64,000 nucleotides of DNA from Lepas anatifera (lineage: Eukaryota; Arthropoda; Thecostraca; Lepadidae): the NCBI GenBank assembly GCA_034440635.1, contig JAOTON010001073.1, positions 200,001 to 264,000 on the forward strand, read 5' to 3'. The notes beneath the pieces are model-generated. The model had not been told where the DNA came from. It worked only from the letters and a program-made list of their open reading frames with translations, and ran no database searches. Positions 34,240 to 44,639 of this stretch are shown here, in pieces. Each line of letters starts with the position of its first letter. Within the stretch, counting starts at the first letter, position 1. The position numbers were made by a program, and so were the translations under genes.

Positions 34240-35355
34240 TCACTGACATGTGCGTCACCTGGCATCGCCCTACGTCTGATTGATTTCACGCTTTGGTGAA
34301 GCACCCATCATGCATACAAATACTTTCTTAACCATTCCTATGTGATCTGACCAAGTAGACATTCTTAATTTAACCTCAAATGTACGGGACATCATTCGTA
34401 GGATTTGTATTTCAGTGGGACCCTTAGGGTACTTCGAATGAAGGGAGGTGAATATTTCCTTTATGAATAAGGTATTCAGGCACATTCACCCCTGACACGA
34501 TCCGCCAGGACTTCCGTGGAATTACACTTGCTGTACATACGTGCTCCTATGGTGTTGGCCGACACAAATATTGGCGGACTCTGCTTCCTCTATCTCCTCG
34601 GATTTCTGAACGAACGTCCAGACGTAGCGATAGACGTTATGCGCACTTTGTCATATGTTCAGGGCCACACAGAGAAGCATAACATACAAACGTTTATATT
34701 TTTAAACGAGGAAAGATGTAGTAAAGATTGATCATTGGCATGCTAGTTTATTTGATACAAAAAGAACAAGTATTTGATGTTATACAAAAAGGCTATTAGA
34801 TACAAAGGCTACTAATTTTTTATATTTATATGTGATACAAAAAGGCCAAAAAATCGAAACAATATTTCGCTGTCAACAGGATCAACAGGTCTGGTGGCAC
34901 ATTTTAAAATTTCATTACAGGTCTTAGAAAAAAAGCACACACACCACGCTCGTTCCTGCTCAATCAAGGCCTCTTCACGAAGGTCTCTAACTTATATCTA
35001 ACCTCTAACACCTAATCTATAACCTATATCTAACCTATAACAGTTAAAACCACATCAGATTAGATCATCAATCATCAGTCACAGCTGTAATCACATAGGA
35101 CCATAAGCGAAACACATCAAAACACGGTGCCTAAATACCTAGAGTTAGGGGTCATGTGGGCCTAGTGCTTGTGCACAGCTGTAAAAATCTGTAGAGCTAG
35201 GCATAGTGCTTAGATTCGGTTTTTGGTCTCGGATTTTTATCAACTCGTCGATTTTAAGTTATGCAGTGCCTCTGCTAGTACCAAAGACTTCGACAGAAAA
35301 TGTGCTGTTGATTTCATGGTCAGATAAATTTCGGTCATGGTTCTAAACGTTTTGG
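34240..35355. other. no gene recognised; degenerate CTAACCTATAT repeat
   Basis: Spacer downstream of the EGF gene. At about 34988-35042 a degenerate run of TCTAACCTATAT-like units occurs. It does not match a telomere repeat exactly. Confidence 0.45.
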
Positions 35356-35363
35356 CCTAATGA

Positions 35364-37131
35364 CAGGGGCTCCGCCACGACGTTCAAGTTGGGGGGGACA
35401 AGCTCATGGGGGCCTCCATCTGAAGGGGCCGCCTTTTTGAAGGGGGCCTCCTAGGCAGCAATGGCGGATCCAGCTTTGGGGGACCAAAGAAATTACCCAA
35501 TAGTTGATAGCAAAAAGTTTTTAGAACGATGGAGCTAGAGTCAATTTCTTCTCCTTCAAATCGGTAGAAATATTTCCACGAGACAAAATTGCCGAGCAAG
35601 TTATATATTGCTGGTCGTTGAACGAGGATACACTATTTGGGGTTTGGGGGCATAGGCCCTTGGCCCCATGAACGAGCCAGTGTAAGGCACATTGATAATT
35701 CAATGATAACGTAATAACGTATAGGTGCGAGGTATTCTTGGGTAATAGCTTTCGTTTTGCACTAATAGGGTAGGGGCCAGATAATTGTGCAGTGTTTTTC
35801 TCCTGCTCTTCGCTCTTAAGGCCCCCTGGATCACCCTTAGGGTCTCCTCTATCGCTACCAGGGTCTCGTCTATTGACAAAGGGCCTCCTCTGTTGCCACC
35901 AGGCCCTCCTCTATCTCCACCGGGGCCTCCTATTTCGCCAAGAGGGCCTCCTCTTTGGCCACCGAGACCTATTCTTACGCCAAGAGGCCCTCCTCTATTA
36001 TCATCAGGGTATCTCATTGCTGTCACCGGGGCCTCCTCTATCGCCAACATGGGTCTCTTTTCCGCCAAGAGGGTCTCCTCTTTAGCCAGCGGGACCTTCA
36101 CTTTCACCAAGAGGGCCTCCTCTATTGCCATTAGGGCCTCTCGTTGCTGCCACCGGGGTCTTCTCTATTGCCAACAGCACTTCCTCGATCAACAACAGGG
36201 CCTCCTTTTGCGCCAAGAGCGCCTTCTTTCTCACCGAATCCTCCTCTAGTACTACCAGGGCCGCCTCTATGGGTACCAGGACCTCATCTATCGCCACCAG
36301 GGCCTTCTCAATCGCCAAAGGTTAAAGCTATTCACGTTTATTCACGAGGATGCAGGACTTACGCCTGCGTCACCGCACAGCAACGAGAGGCACTGATGGC
36401 AGTAGAGGAGGCCCTCTTGGCCAAAGAAAAGGTCCCGCTGGCCATAAATAAGGCCCTGGTGGAGATAGAGAAGGTTCCTCTTCTTTCGACTAACGGGCCT
36501 CCCTATCGACAAAGGGCCCTCCTCTATCAACAAAAGAGCCTCCCCTATCAATAAAGGGGCCTCCTCTGTTACCACCAGGGCCTCTTACATCGATACCAGG
36601 GAGACTGTATAGCCAAATAGGTCTCCTCTATCGATATCAGGGCCTCCTGAATCGCCCTCAAGGTCCTCCTTGATCGCTCTCAGGGCCTCCCGGATCAACC
36701 TTAGGGCCTCCTCTATCGCTAGCAGGACCTCATCTAATGACAAAGGGCCTCCTCTGCTGCTACCAGGGCCTCCTCGATCTCCACCAGGGCCTCATCTATG
36801 GCCACCGGGACCTTTCATTTGGCCAATAGGGCCTCCTCTACTGTCATCAGGACATCTTGTTGCTGCCAACGGGGCCTCCTCTATCGCCAACAGGACCTCC
36901 TCTATCGCCAAACGGGCCTCATGTATCGCCACTAGGGCCTCCTATATCACTGTCAGGGCCTCTTCTATAGCTACCATGGCCTTTAACAGGCCGAGTTTTC
37001 TTTCGCTATGCGTTTTACTGTGAAATTATCGTTTTTCGGGGAGGGGCCTCCAGTTGAAAGTTGGGGGACTGTCCCCCTTCACCAAAGTTGGGGGGACGCG
37101 TCCCCCGTCCCACCCCGTGGCGGAGCCCCTA
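35364..37131. mobile_element. hAT-like element carrying a minisatellite (1.77 kb)
   Basis: The left end is CAGGGGCTCCGCCACG; the right end, reversed, is TAGGGGCTCCGCCACG, a 16-base inverted repeat with one terminal mismatch. The flanking 8-mers are CCTAATGA (35356-35363) and CCTAATGG (37132-37139), one mismatch apart. Both ends run on into GTTGGGGGGAC-like sequence. The inside is almost filled by the array at 35815-36985 and has no transposase. A GGCGGATCC-type terminus at 35459 hints at a further nested insertion. Confidence 0.75.
35815..36985. repeat. degenerate GGGCCTCCTC minisatellite, unit about 21 bp
   Basis: Variants of AGGGCCTCCTCTATCGCCAC recur about every 21 bases. Because 21 is seven codons and the unit lacks stops, several frames on both strands stay open (for example repeats of RASSIAT or GPPLLPP); these are not believable genes. 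Between about 36395 and 36480 the units run in the opposite orientation, so the array contains an inversion. Confidence 0.85.
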
Positions 37132-37139
37132 CCTAATGG

Positions 37140-38581
37140 GGTATCTTTTTAACTGAGTCTGGCGCTGCATAAGTGTTCATTAAACCGCAGTTGTACTCGT
37201 CGAACACTTTTTCCTATATAACAGGCTTCGGCGCTGGAATTTTGGTCAGTACAGTGGTCATCGCGATTATAGATAGAACTGAGTCAAGTTTATTATTTTC
37301 TGTCCAGTTGAAAGTGAGTAAATGTGCTTGTCCAGCGCAGCGGTTGTGTCAGGGTTGATCTAGTGAAGGCGGTATGGGCAATTCACCCATGCCCCATAAT
37401 AGGAAAACGAGGTTCAAACTATGTTTTGCTCCCCCTTAAAACAAAGTAAATCGATATTTGAAATAAATTCAGCGGTTCACTATCGATGGATTACCCAAGG
37501 CATCCGTAGTACCCGGTACATTTTTGGGAAGCTGTTGAAATATGAAGTGAAAAGTCAAATCACACCGAGAAGAAGGCTACATATTAACATTGAAAAACTA
37601 TTGGCTCTTCCAACCTTGTATGTTTCCTCCTTAGAAGCTTACCAACTCTTCTTTAGTTTAAGAATGCACCATTCAGACGTAGTAGGTGCAAGTAAGTCAT
37701 ACTCCCTCTCCAGAACTGTAGTATTATCACGTCCCGGGAGCTCGTGGCGGCCTCACTCGTCCAGAAGGCGTGACGACAGGCTGTCCAGGGACAGAACACT
37801 GCGCAAGGCGGCTCCCCGCGCGGACACGCACCGACTTTCAGCCGCAACGGGTATCAATAGCTGGTGTGGTCACAGTCTGTCTGTTCGACTGTCTGGCGCG
37901 TCAGAGCGAGGCGACAGTTGACATCCTGGATAGACCCACAGCACACTGCAGCGGCGGCGTACCTCCAGACTACCCCCGCCCCGCGCTGACATGCGGCAGG
38001 TTTAGTGCATAGAGGGAGTACACCGCAGGCATTGTTCTCGAAAGTGATGAATGCAATATCTAGAGCTGGAAGTGGATGCAAGTGCTGGAATCCACTGGTA
38101 GAAGCCAGTGGTGTCATTGGCGGATGCAGGCTTCAGCTTGGAGGGGGCAGTTATACTGAGATTCTGGCGAGCTGGCAAGCGGTCTGGAGCTTAAAATGAG
38201 ACTTCCTGAGTTTATGAACTTGAAGTGGGCGCCACAGACTTTCTGAGGGGAAACGGTGTTAACCTGAGGGGAGAAGACGTGCATACCTCAGAAGTGGCGA
38301 GTAAAACATGTTTTACTCCCCATTGTTCTTAAAATTGCGTTCAAATGGGGTCAAATAACACTTTTTCAGTCATTAATGGGATAAGGGGTTAGAGGCAAGG
38401 AAATGGCTCCCATTTCCCTTGGATCTACCAGTGAGTGTGATAGTCTGGTACACAAAGCAGAGAGGATCCGCCCCATGTGCCGTGTGTCCTCGGCTGTAGA
38501 GCGTAGTGCCGATGTCAGTAGCGTTTAAGGCACAGCCTCTGCAGCGTCACCGCCGACGCCGAGGGAAGCTTGCACTGCGGC
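37140..38581. other. no gene recognised; CpG-rich patch
   Basis: A CpG-rich patch at about 37730-37990 has open frames in several phases (the longest from 37421) but no recognisable product. The GC-rich sequence up to 38581 resumes after the Gypsy insertion at 43095, so the retroelement split one GC-rich locus. Confidence 0.4.
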
Positions 38582-38586
38582 CACCT
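38582..38586. repeat. target-site duplication, left (CACCT)
   Basis: CACCT just outside the left LTR matches CACCT at 43095-43099 just outside the right LTR, as made by an LTR-element integrase. Confidence 0.92.
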
Positions 38587-38766
38587 TGTTTCGTTCTTGT
38601 TCTTCAATAAAAACTTATAAAACGATGTGAGTTCTTTTTATTATTTTACGGCGCGCATGGCGAATACCGAAACAAGCAAGTTTCCAGATGAGAGAGAGTA
38701 ATGAGGATGCCAGATATTGCTAGAGAGTTTTTAGAGGGACTTCAGACATACGTTAATCACGTAACA
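38587..38766 (-). repeat. 3' LTR of the Gypsy element (180 bp)
   Basis: On the plus strand it reads TGTTTCGTTCTTG to CACGTAACA, with the standard TG..CA ends. It contains AATAAAA on the plus strand and one more T in a T run than the other LTR. Confidence 0.95.
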
Positions 38767-38821
38767 TCCTCCCCTTCAAGCTTATGGCACTCATCAAACA
38801 CACACCAACATCACGCGAACC

Positions 38822-41800
38822 TCATAGGTTGAGTCTCACTGGTGGGCGGACACTGCGGCCTGAGCGAGTCGTCAGATCAGGCTGCGCAGGCGGTGCTGGT
38901 GTTTCTGGTGCTTCTTCCGTTGGTGACGGTTCCTGATTCACCGTCTCCGGTGGGACGTACTGGTCGGGTGACGGTTCACCAGTTGACGCCGGCTTCGTTG
39001 CCCGTAGGAATTGGCGGTTTCTCCGGTACACTTGACCGCTGTCGCCTTCCACGTCGTAGGATCTAGGACCAGAGACCCTTGTCACCCGGGCTTGCTTCCA
39101 AAGCCTCGAGCCGTCGATTGGTTGCATTCGGACGAAGTCACCCACTCTGAGCGGTTTCAGAGTTCGTCTTTGAGTGTACTTCTCTGCTATAGCACTCCTT
39201 TTCTTCTCGAGCATCTGCTTCTGGTTTGTGTTCTGCTGAGGCTGCAGAAGGGTTTGTGTTGTTGGCAGAAGCGTACGAGTGCGACGACTCATGAGACGTT
39301 GTGCCGGGCTTGTGTCCATTCCTTCTTGCGGTGTGTTTCTTAGGTTGAGAAGTCCGAGATACGGATCTTCTTGGGCGCGTCGGCACTTCTTCATCATTCC
39401 TTTGACGACCTTCACGGCGGCTTCAGCTGCTCCATTTGCTTTGCTGTTGCCAGGGCTGGATGTCTGGTGAGAAAACCTCCAGCTCTCCGCGAACTGTTTG
39501 AAGTCCCGTGACGAGAATTGCGGCCCGTTGTCACTGACAACCACGTCTGGTATCCCATGACGTGCGAAGTGTGCCTTCAGCTTGCTTACAACACACTGTG
39601 ACGTCAGCTGCGGCAGGTAGTCAACTTCTGCGAACTGACTGAAGTAGTCGACAGTGACTAAGTAGTTGCGTCCTTCAATCGTGAAGATATCTGTACCGAC
39701 CTTCTCCCATGGCCGATCAGGCACCTCATGCATGTACAGAGGTTCAGGTGCTTGCTTCATTGAGAATGACTTGCAGACGTCACAAGTCTCCAGGTACTGG
39801 CGTATATCAGCGGACATACCAGGCCAGTAGATGACGTCACGTGCCCTTCGCAGACACGAGTTGATGCCAGAGTGACCCGCATGTAGCTTTACCAGCATGT
39901 CCGTCCGCATGGACTTGGGAACAACCACTCTGTCACCACGTACGATGATTCCATCCACCACTGACAACTCGTCTCTGTAGTGGAAGAATGGCGCAGCTGC
40001 TTCTGGGATCCTGTTCTTCTCGGCTGGCCATCCATTCATTATGACAGTCTTCAGTTGCTGCAGAGATTGGTCCTTCTCTGTCTCACCACGGATCTCGTGC
40101 AGCCTTGCTTCCTTGAAAGGTGCTGCGTACACTGCGTGTACAGACTCGCACTCCTCCATCGTGTCCGGCAGTGGCGCGCGTGATACTGCGTCAGCCACAG
40201 GAATCTCACTGCCTGGCTTGTACACCAGGGTGTAGTTGTAGTTCTGCGTGTTCAGCAGCATGTTCTGGAGTCGCTTGGGAGCCTTGGCGAGGGGCTTCTT
40301 TCGGATGCTGACGAGGGGTTGATGGTCGGTCACCACAGTGACCGGTCGGCCATACGTGTAGTGGTGGAACTTTTCAAGTCCGAACTTCACCGCGAGCATC
40401 TCTTTCTCGATCTGGGCGTAGTTCTTCTGAGCTGGGGAGAGCGTCTTGCTTGCGAACGCTACTGGTCGTCCCTCTTGCATTAGAACTGCTCCAAGTCCGT
40501 AGTCGGAAGCATCATTTTCCACGGTCAGCTCCTTTTGAGGATCGTAGTATGCTAGTGTGACGTTAGCCACGATCATTCGCTTTGCCTCTTGAAACGCCTC
40601 TTCTTGATGCTTACTCCAATTCCAGGGTACTTCCTTCTTCAGCAGGTTCTGTAGCGGATGGAGCACTGATGTCACGTTCGGCAGATATCGGGACAGGTAG
40701 TTGACCAAACCCAGAAATCTTCTGAGCTCGTGCACGTTCTGAGGAACAGGAAAACCTGTGATGGCACGAACCTTCTCCGGATCTGACTGCAGGCCATCTT
40801 CTGTGATCACGTGCCCCATGAAGACCATGGATGTGTTGCTGAACTTGCATTTGTCTCTGTTAAGCTTGATGTGCTTCTCTTGACATCTTTCCAGGAACTT
40901 CGTCAGGTTTCGATCATGCTCTTCTTGCGTCTTCCCATGAATGACGACATCATCAGCGACACAGATCACACCCTTCAGACCATCCAGAGCCTGACACAGC
41001 CGCTTCTGAAAGATCTCACTTGAGACGGAGAGACCAAATGGCAGACGGCGCCATCTGTATCTCCCATAGCAGGTCTGAAATGTAGTGAGCATACTGGACT
41101 CATCATCAAGACACACGTGCCAGTAGCCTGCCTTTAGGTCCACCTTTGAAAACACCCTGGACTGGCCCAACTCATGCAGAGTGTCGTCCAGTACTGGTAG
41201 AGTCGTGTGCTCCCTCTGAAGAGCTTTGTTGAGTTCTTGAGGATCAATACAAATCCTCAGGCCACCATCCTTCTTTTGAGTCACAGTCATCTGGCTGACC
41301 CATGGTGTGGGATGCTCGACCTTTTCTATGACACCTTGGTCTTCCAGTCGTTCGAGCTCTTCCTTCAACTTCGGCCTGACTGAGATAGGCACTCTCCGTG
41401 TGGGCATCACCACAGGTTGCACGGCTGGGTCGACTTTGAGATGGTGCTCCCCATCCAACTTTCCCAATCCATTGTCCAAGACAGCTGGGAAGCGATCATC
41501 AATCTTGAGGTGGTGTACCTTGACAAAATTGTCAGTGTTGATGTCAATCAGACCCATCTGCTGGCTGGCACTCAGTCCTAGCAGTGGCGTCAAGTTCCCT
41601 TCAAACACCAGGAACTCCACCGAGAAACGTTTTCCAGTTCTGGGGTTAGTTACCACCTGTCGGCAGACTCCCAGCGGTTGATAGCTGCCATGCGTCCAGG
41701 TTTGAAGCGTTTTGTCTGTGGGCTTATATTTCTCTGCATACTTGCTAGGTAGCAAGTTGACACTGGATCCAGTGTCAATCTGGAAGTGTACATTACTGCC

Positions 41801-42733
41801 AGCAACTACCATGAGGCACTTGGCACTTCCTTCTTTGTCAGCTGATGTCATTTCAACATGGTTCACCCATGCAATGTCTTCATCCTGGGTCACTCCATCC
41901 TGGTTCACTTGAAGATGATGCACTCTGCCACTCAGGTTTGTGTGACACTTTGATGCGAAGTGGTTTTTGAGGCCACACTTCTTGCATACTCGACCATACG
42001 CTGGGCAGAGCTCCTTCTTCATTTGGTGCTGTCCACCACAGAACTTGCAGTTTATGTTCTTGACCATAGATGGACCTCCTTCCTGACGGTAACTTCCCTG
42101 TTTTGGGCCTGTCTTTGGCTTATGTGACAGTTTTTGAACAGTTTCTGTGGGCCTCATAACCTTGTTCTGAGCAGTGGCACTCTCAGCTGCTCTGCATATA
42201 TCAATGCATGTATCCAGAGTGAGATTGCGGGCCTTCAGTAGCTCAGTTTGCAGTCTGGAGTCACTGACACCAAGCAAAATTCTGTCTCGGATCATACTTG
42301 GGGCACATGTGTCACAATACCCACAAGTTTTGACCATGTCTCTCAGGTCACCCACAAAGTTGTCTATAGGCTCACCTTCTTCCTGCTTTCGGCTGTTGAA
42401 GCGAAACCTCTCATAGGTCTCATTCACCTCCCCCACACAGAAGTGTTCCATGTGATCCATTATTTCTTGCACAGTACGCTCTTCCTCTGGGGTTTCAAAA
42501 TGGAACCCATTGTAGGCCTTCAGAGCATCATCGGCCAGCACATGCAGCAGCAAGGCTACCTGGACCTTCCTCTCGTACTGATCCAGGCCAGAAAGAACCG
42601 CATATGTTGTCCATCTCTGCTTGAATATCTTCCAATTGTCCACAGCATGGCCACCCAGTGAGAAAGGTTCTGGGGGCTTTACACCAGGGATAATACCTGC
42701 TCTTCTGTGTCCATCAGGAGCGGCTTCAGCCAT
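38822..42733 (-). CDS. gag-pol: Gag-Pol polyprotein of the Gypsy element
   Basis: This 1303-residue frame, uninterrupted and without a gag/pol frameshift, encodes the proteins that copy and insert the element. Order along the chain: a gag-like region (about 1-220); two zinc knuckles (C229, C232, H236, C243, then C250, C253, H258, C263); an aspartic protease with DTGSS at 320-324; a reverse transcriptase (about 455-640) with LPFGL and VADD at 592-595, the local form of the YxDD site; RNase H (about 735-850) with NDASD and TDHQPL; an integrase with its HHCC finger around 951-987 and DDE residues D1015, D1068 (SDNG) and E1104. A basic, proline-rich tail follows. All catalytic residues I can check are present, so it may be active. 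The start ATG lies 182 bases inside the 5' LTR. Confidence 0.96.
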   Translation of the reverse strand: MAEAAPDGHRRAGIIPGVKPPEPFSLGGHAVDNWKIFKQRWTTYAVLSGLDQYERKVQVALLLHVLADDALKAYNGFHFETPEEERTVQEIMDHMEHFCVGEVNETYERFRFNSRKQEEGEPIDNFVGDLRDMVKTCGYCDTCAPSMIRDRILLGVSDSRLQTELLKARNLTLDTCIDICRAAESATAQNKVMRPTETVQKLSHKPKTGPKQGSYRQEGGPSMVKNINCKFCGGQHQMKKELCPAYGRVCKKCGLKNHFASKCHTNLSGRVHHLQVNQDGVTQDEDIAWVNHVEMTSADKEGSAKCLMVVAGSNVHFQIDTGSSVNLLPSKYAEKYKPTDKTLQTWTHGSYQPLGVCRQVVTNPRTGKRFSVEFLVFEGNLTPLLGLSASQQMGLIDINTDNFVKVHHLKIDDRFPAVLDNGLGKLDGEHHLKVDPAVQPVVMPTRRVPISVRPKLKEELERLEDQGVIEKVEHPTPWVSQMTVTQKKDGGLRICIDPQELNKALQREHTTLPVLDDTLHELGQSRVFSKVDLKAGYWHVCLDDESSMLTTFQTCYGRYRWRRLPFGLSVSSEIFQKRLCQALDGLKGVICVADDVVIHGKTQEEHDRNLTKFLERCQEKHIKLNRDKCKFSNTSMVFMGHVITEDGLQSDPEKVRAITGFPVPQNVHELRRFLGLVNYLSRYLPNVTSVLHPLQNLLKKEVPWNWSKHQEEAFQEAKRMIVANVTLAYYDPQKELTVENDASDYGLGAVLMQEGRPVAFASKTLSPAQKNYAQIEKEMLAVKFGLEKFHHYTYGRPVTVVTDHQPLVSIRKKPLAKAPKRLQNMLLNTQNYNYTLVYKPGSEIPVADAVSRAPLPDTMEECESVHAVYAAPFKEARLHEIRGETEKDQSLQQLKTVIMNGWPAEKNRIPEAAAPFFHYRDELSVVDGIIVRGDRVVVPKSMRTDMLVKLHAGHSGINSCLRRARDVIYWPGMSADIRQYLETCDVCKSFSMKQAPEPLYMHEVPDRPWEKVGTDIFTIEGRNYLVTVDYFSQFAEVDYLPQLTSQCVVSKLKAHFARHGIPDVVVSDNGPQFSSRDFKQFAESWRFSHQTSSPGNSKANGAAEAAVKVVKGMMKKCRRAQEDPYLGLLNLRNTPQEGMDTSPAQRLMSRRTRTLLPTTQTLLQPQQNTNQKQMLEKKRSAIAEKYTQRRTLKPLRVGDFVRMQPIDGSRLWKQARVTRVSGPRSYDVEGDSGQVYRRNRQFLRATKPASTGEPSPDQYVPPETVNQEPSPTEEAPETPAPPAQPDLTTRSGRSVRPPVRLNL

Positions 42734-42897
42734 GTTCTCACTATTTCTTCACAATTTTCAGCAGAAATGTGGAGGTTGATTGCGCCAGAAACGCCGCAAA
42801 ATTTCAAACAATCGATCAGGACCCTACGTGGAAAAGATTACGTCTGTAGGCACAGTTTTCAAGGCTATGCTCAGTCCACCACGCGGTACACTAATCT

Positions 42898-42915
42898 ACC
42901 ACACAGCTGCCACCA
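42898..42915 (-). other. putative tRNA primer-binding site of the Gypsy element
   Basis: Read on the minus strand, TGGTGGCAGCTGTGTGGT begins immediately at the LTR edge with the TGG that pairs with a tRNA CCA end. The tRNA was not identified. Confidence 0.6.
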
Positions 42916-43094
42916 TGTTTCGTTCTTGTTCTTCAATAAAAACTTATAAAACGATGTGAGTTCTTTTATTATTTTACGGCGCGCATGGCGAATACCGAAA
43001 CAAGCAAGTTTCCAGATGAGAGAGAGTAATGAGGATGCCAGATATTGCTAGAGAGTTTTTAGAGGGACTTCAGACATACGTTAATCACGTAACA
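42916..43094 (-). repeat. 5' LTR of the Gypsy element (179 bp)
   Basis: Identical to 38587-38766 except for one missing T. As the upstream LTR for the minus-strand element it should hold the promoter. Confidence 0.95.
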
Positions 43095-43099
43095 CACCT

Positions 43100-44334
43100 C
43101 TCCTGCAGCCGCTGACAGATGGCAGCAGCAGCAGTGAAACAGTGCTGCTGTTGTTCAGCGGTGCTGCTGACGCGGGCCGCGCCCCTGACTGCATGGACTT
43201 GTCCGCACCTACCCCTGAAGCGGCTGTAGGCACCAGAACTCCCGCGTGGCGGCCACTACAAGGCAGCAGTGTGCAGCTCTGGCCACTGCTTTGTGAGGGA
43301 GTCGTTCGGAAGCATTGGATGTCGGACTGCTGGATCATTGCGTGACGTCACGCTACGCTCCCGTGACGCTTGCGTGACGTCCAGTGCTGCCAATATAGAA
43401 AACGTAACGGTCAATGGTGAAAGTTTAGGTGGTGAGACAGCACGGACCATTTGAATAACGGTTGTTCGTGAGGCCGTGGACATCCGATACGTCGGTATAT
43501 ACATATTTGGAACAGTACTGCTGGCTTATCATATTGATGCAAGCGCCGACTGTCATAATCGGAAGCCCTGTCAATTCGTCTTCACATGTCCAGGTTTCAC
43601 GCTCTCAAATATCGTAATTAGTGCATTTCATCGTAAGCTTAGCATTGAGAGCCGTTATCCAAATACAGTTATCGTGTTATGGCAACTGGGCGCTTATTTC
43701 GGCTCTTCGATCAAACCATCCTCCCCACTTAATTTGAGGTCTATTGCGATATCCGTTGAGCCGCACCTCATATTCACGAATGAAAAAGCTGACGGAAATT
43801 TTGTTGACGCATTCAATCAACGGCTCATTCTCTTTCAGAACGGAGCGCACATTGTGCTTTTCGACGCTCAATTCACAAAGAGCACGACACTCCAGCAGTC
43901 CAAGGGCGACTGTCGGCCACCGCTGACTGAGGCATTTGTGGGGATGATGGATGGATGAAGCTGTCGCCACCACAGCTCCCACACAGCCATCCGGCAGATG
44001 CTTCAACGTCAGCGTCAGCATGTTTAGGAGCAGAGATGGAGGCACGTGAACGGCGTGCTGAAGAGCCAACGGCGTGGACTGAGCCGTAACTCAAAACATG
44101 TCGGATGATGGAGTGCCAACAAGCTCTTACAGAATATAACGGGGAGATTATGATCGATGGTGTGAAAAAGCATCGCAACCATGCTCCGAGCCGGCAGCGG
44201 AAGCTGATTCCAGCGATGATGCTCAGAAGAGACCCGGCTGCTTTTCTTGTGACGAATGTCGTCCACTCTTTGATATTCTAAGACATCACATGGAACTTAA
44301 AGTGGTGTAATTACAGCCTACACAATGTGCCACA
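43100..44334. other. no gene recognised
   Basis: Two moderately long frames overlap on opposite strands (43476-43958 plus and 43677-44069 minus). Neither shows a domain, so neither is called. Confidence 0.4.
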
Positions 44335-44383
44335 ATCTAGGCTTATCGTCCATGTGTAGTACACATGGACGATAAGCCTAGAT
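44335..44383. repeat. 49-bp perfect inverted repeat (24-bp arms, 1-base loop)
   Basis: The left arm starts ATCTAGGCTTATCGTCC and is followed by a single G and its exact reverse complement. It could extrude a cruciform or, if transcribed, fold into a strong hairpin. Confidence 0.95.
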
Positions 44384-44632
44384 CGCTCCCGACCAAACCA
44401 GCGCCTGACGATTTCACCCCCGCTAGATGGTACGGGGTAGGTCTGGTTACAAAATCGGCAGAATGGAGAGTTAAAAATGGATGATAGGCTACAAGGAGTG
44501 TTCATGTCTTGGAAATTCTTTTTCACTTCTTCAAATCGGCTGAGTTTTGTTTTTCAACCGATTTTGTGACTGGACCATATCCCCTGCCATCTAGCGGGAG
44601 GGAAATCGTCAGGTGTTGGTTTAGCCGGGTGG
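44384..44632. repeat. long imperfect inverted repeat (arms about 80 bp)
   Basis: The arm at about 44384-44457, reversed, resembles about 44557-44632. Both carry CCATCTAGCGGG, GAAATCGTCAGG and TGGTTT in the same order. It directly follows the perfect hairpin and may be a foldback-type element. Confidence 0.65.
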
Positions 44633-44639
44633 TATCATT

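Larger units (their letters stand above)
38587..43094 (-). mobile_element. complete Ty3/Gypsy LTR retrotransposon (4508 bp)
   Basis: Two LTRs in the same orientation bound one long gag-pol frame, and 5-bp CACCT duplications flank the whole. A likely tRNA primer site (minus strand, TGGTGGCAGCTGTGTGG) follows the 5' LTR directly. A purine tract (GAAGGGGAGGA) precedes the 3' LTR. All features needed for movement are present, and the LTRs differ by one base in a T run, so the insertion is recent. There is no envelope-like gene. The pol type resembles the K02A2.6-like Gypsy elements of many invertebrates. Confidence 0.96.

Noticed and set aside
34988..35042. Interstitial telomere repeat
   Set aside because: Units such as CTAACCTATAT are irregular and do not match TTAGG or TTAGGG arrays.
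35459..35700. Complete nested hAT-like MITE starting CAATGGCGGATCC
   Set aside because: A left end is plausible, but no matching right end or repeat of the preceding 8-mer (CTAGGCAG) was found.
35785..37023. Several open frames of 90-154 codons on both strands
   Set aside because: They come from a stop-free 21-base repeat read in different frames. Peptides are pure repeat translations and overlap on both strands.
37421..37921. 166-codon frame
   Set aside because: It crosses from AT-rich spacer to a CpG-rich patch with no change expected of a gene, and shows no domain.
43476..43958. 160-codon plus-strand frame with a hydrophobic start
   Set aside because: No domain recognised, an overlapping 130-codon frame lies on the other strand, and composition is not coding-like. 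Could be an exon, but unsupported.
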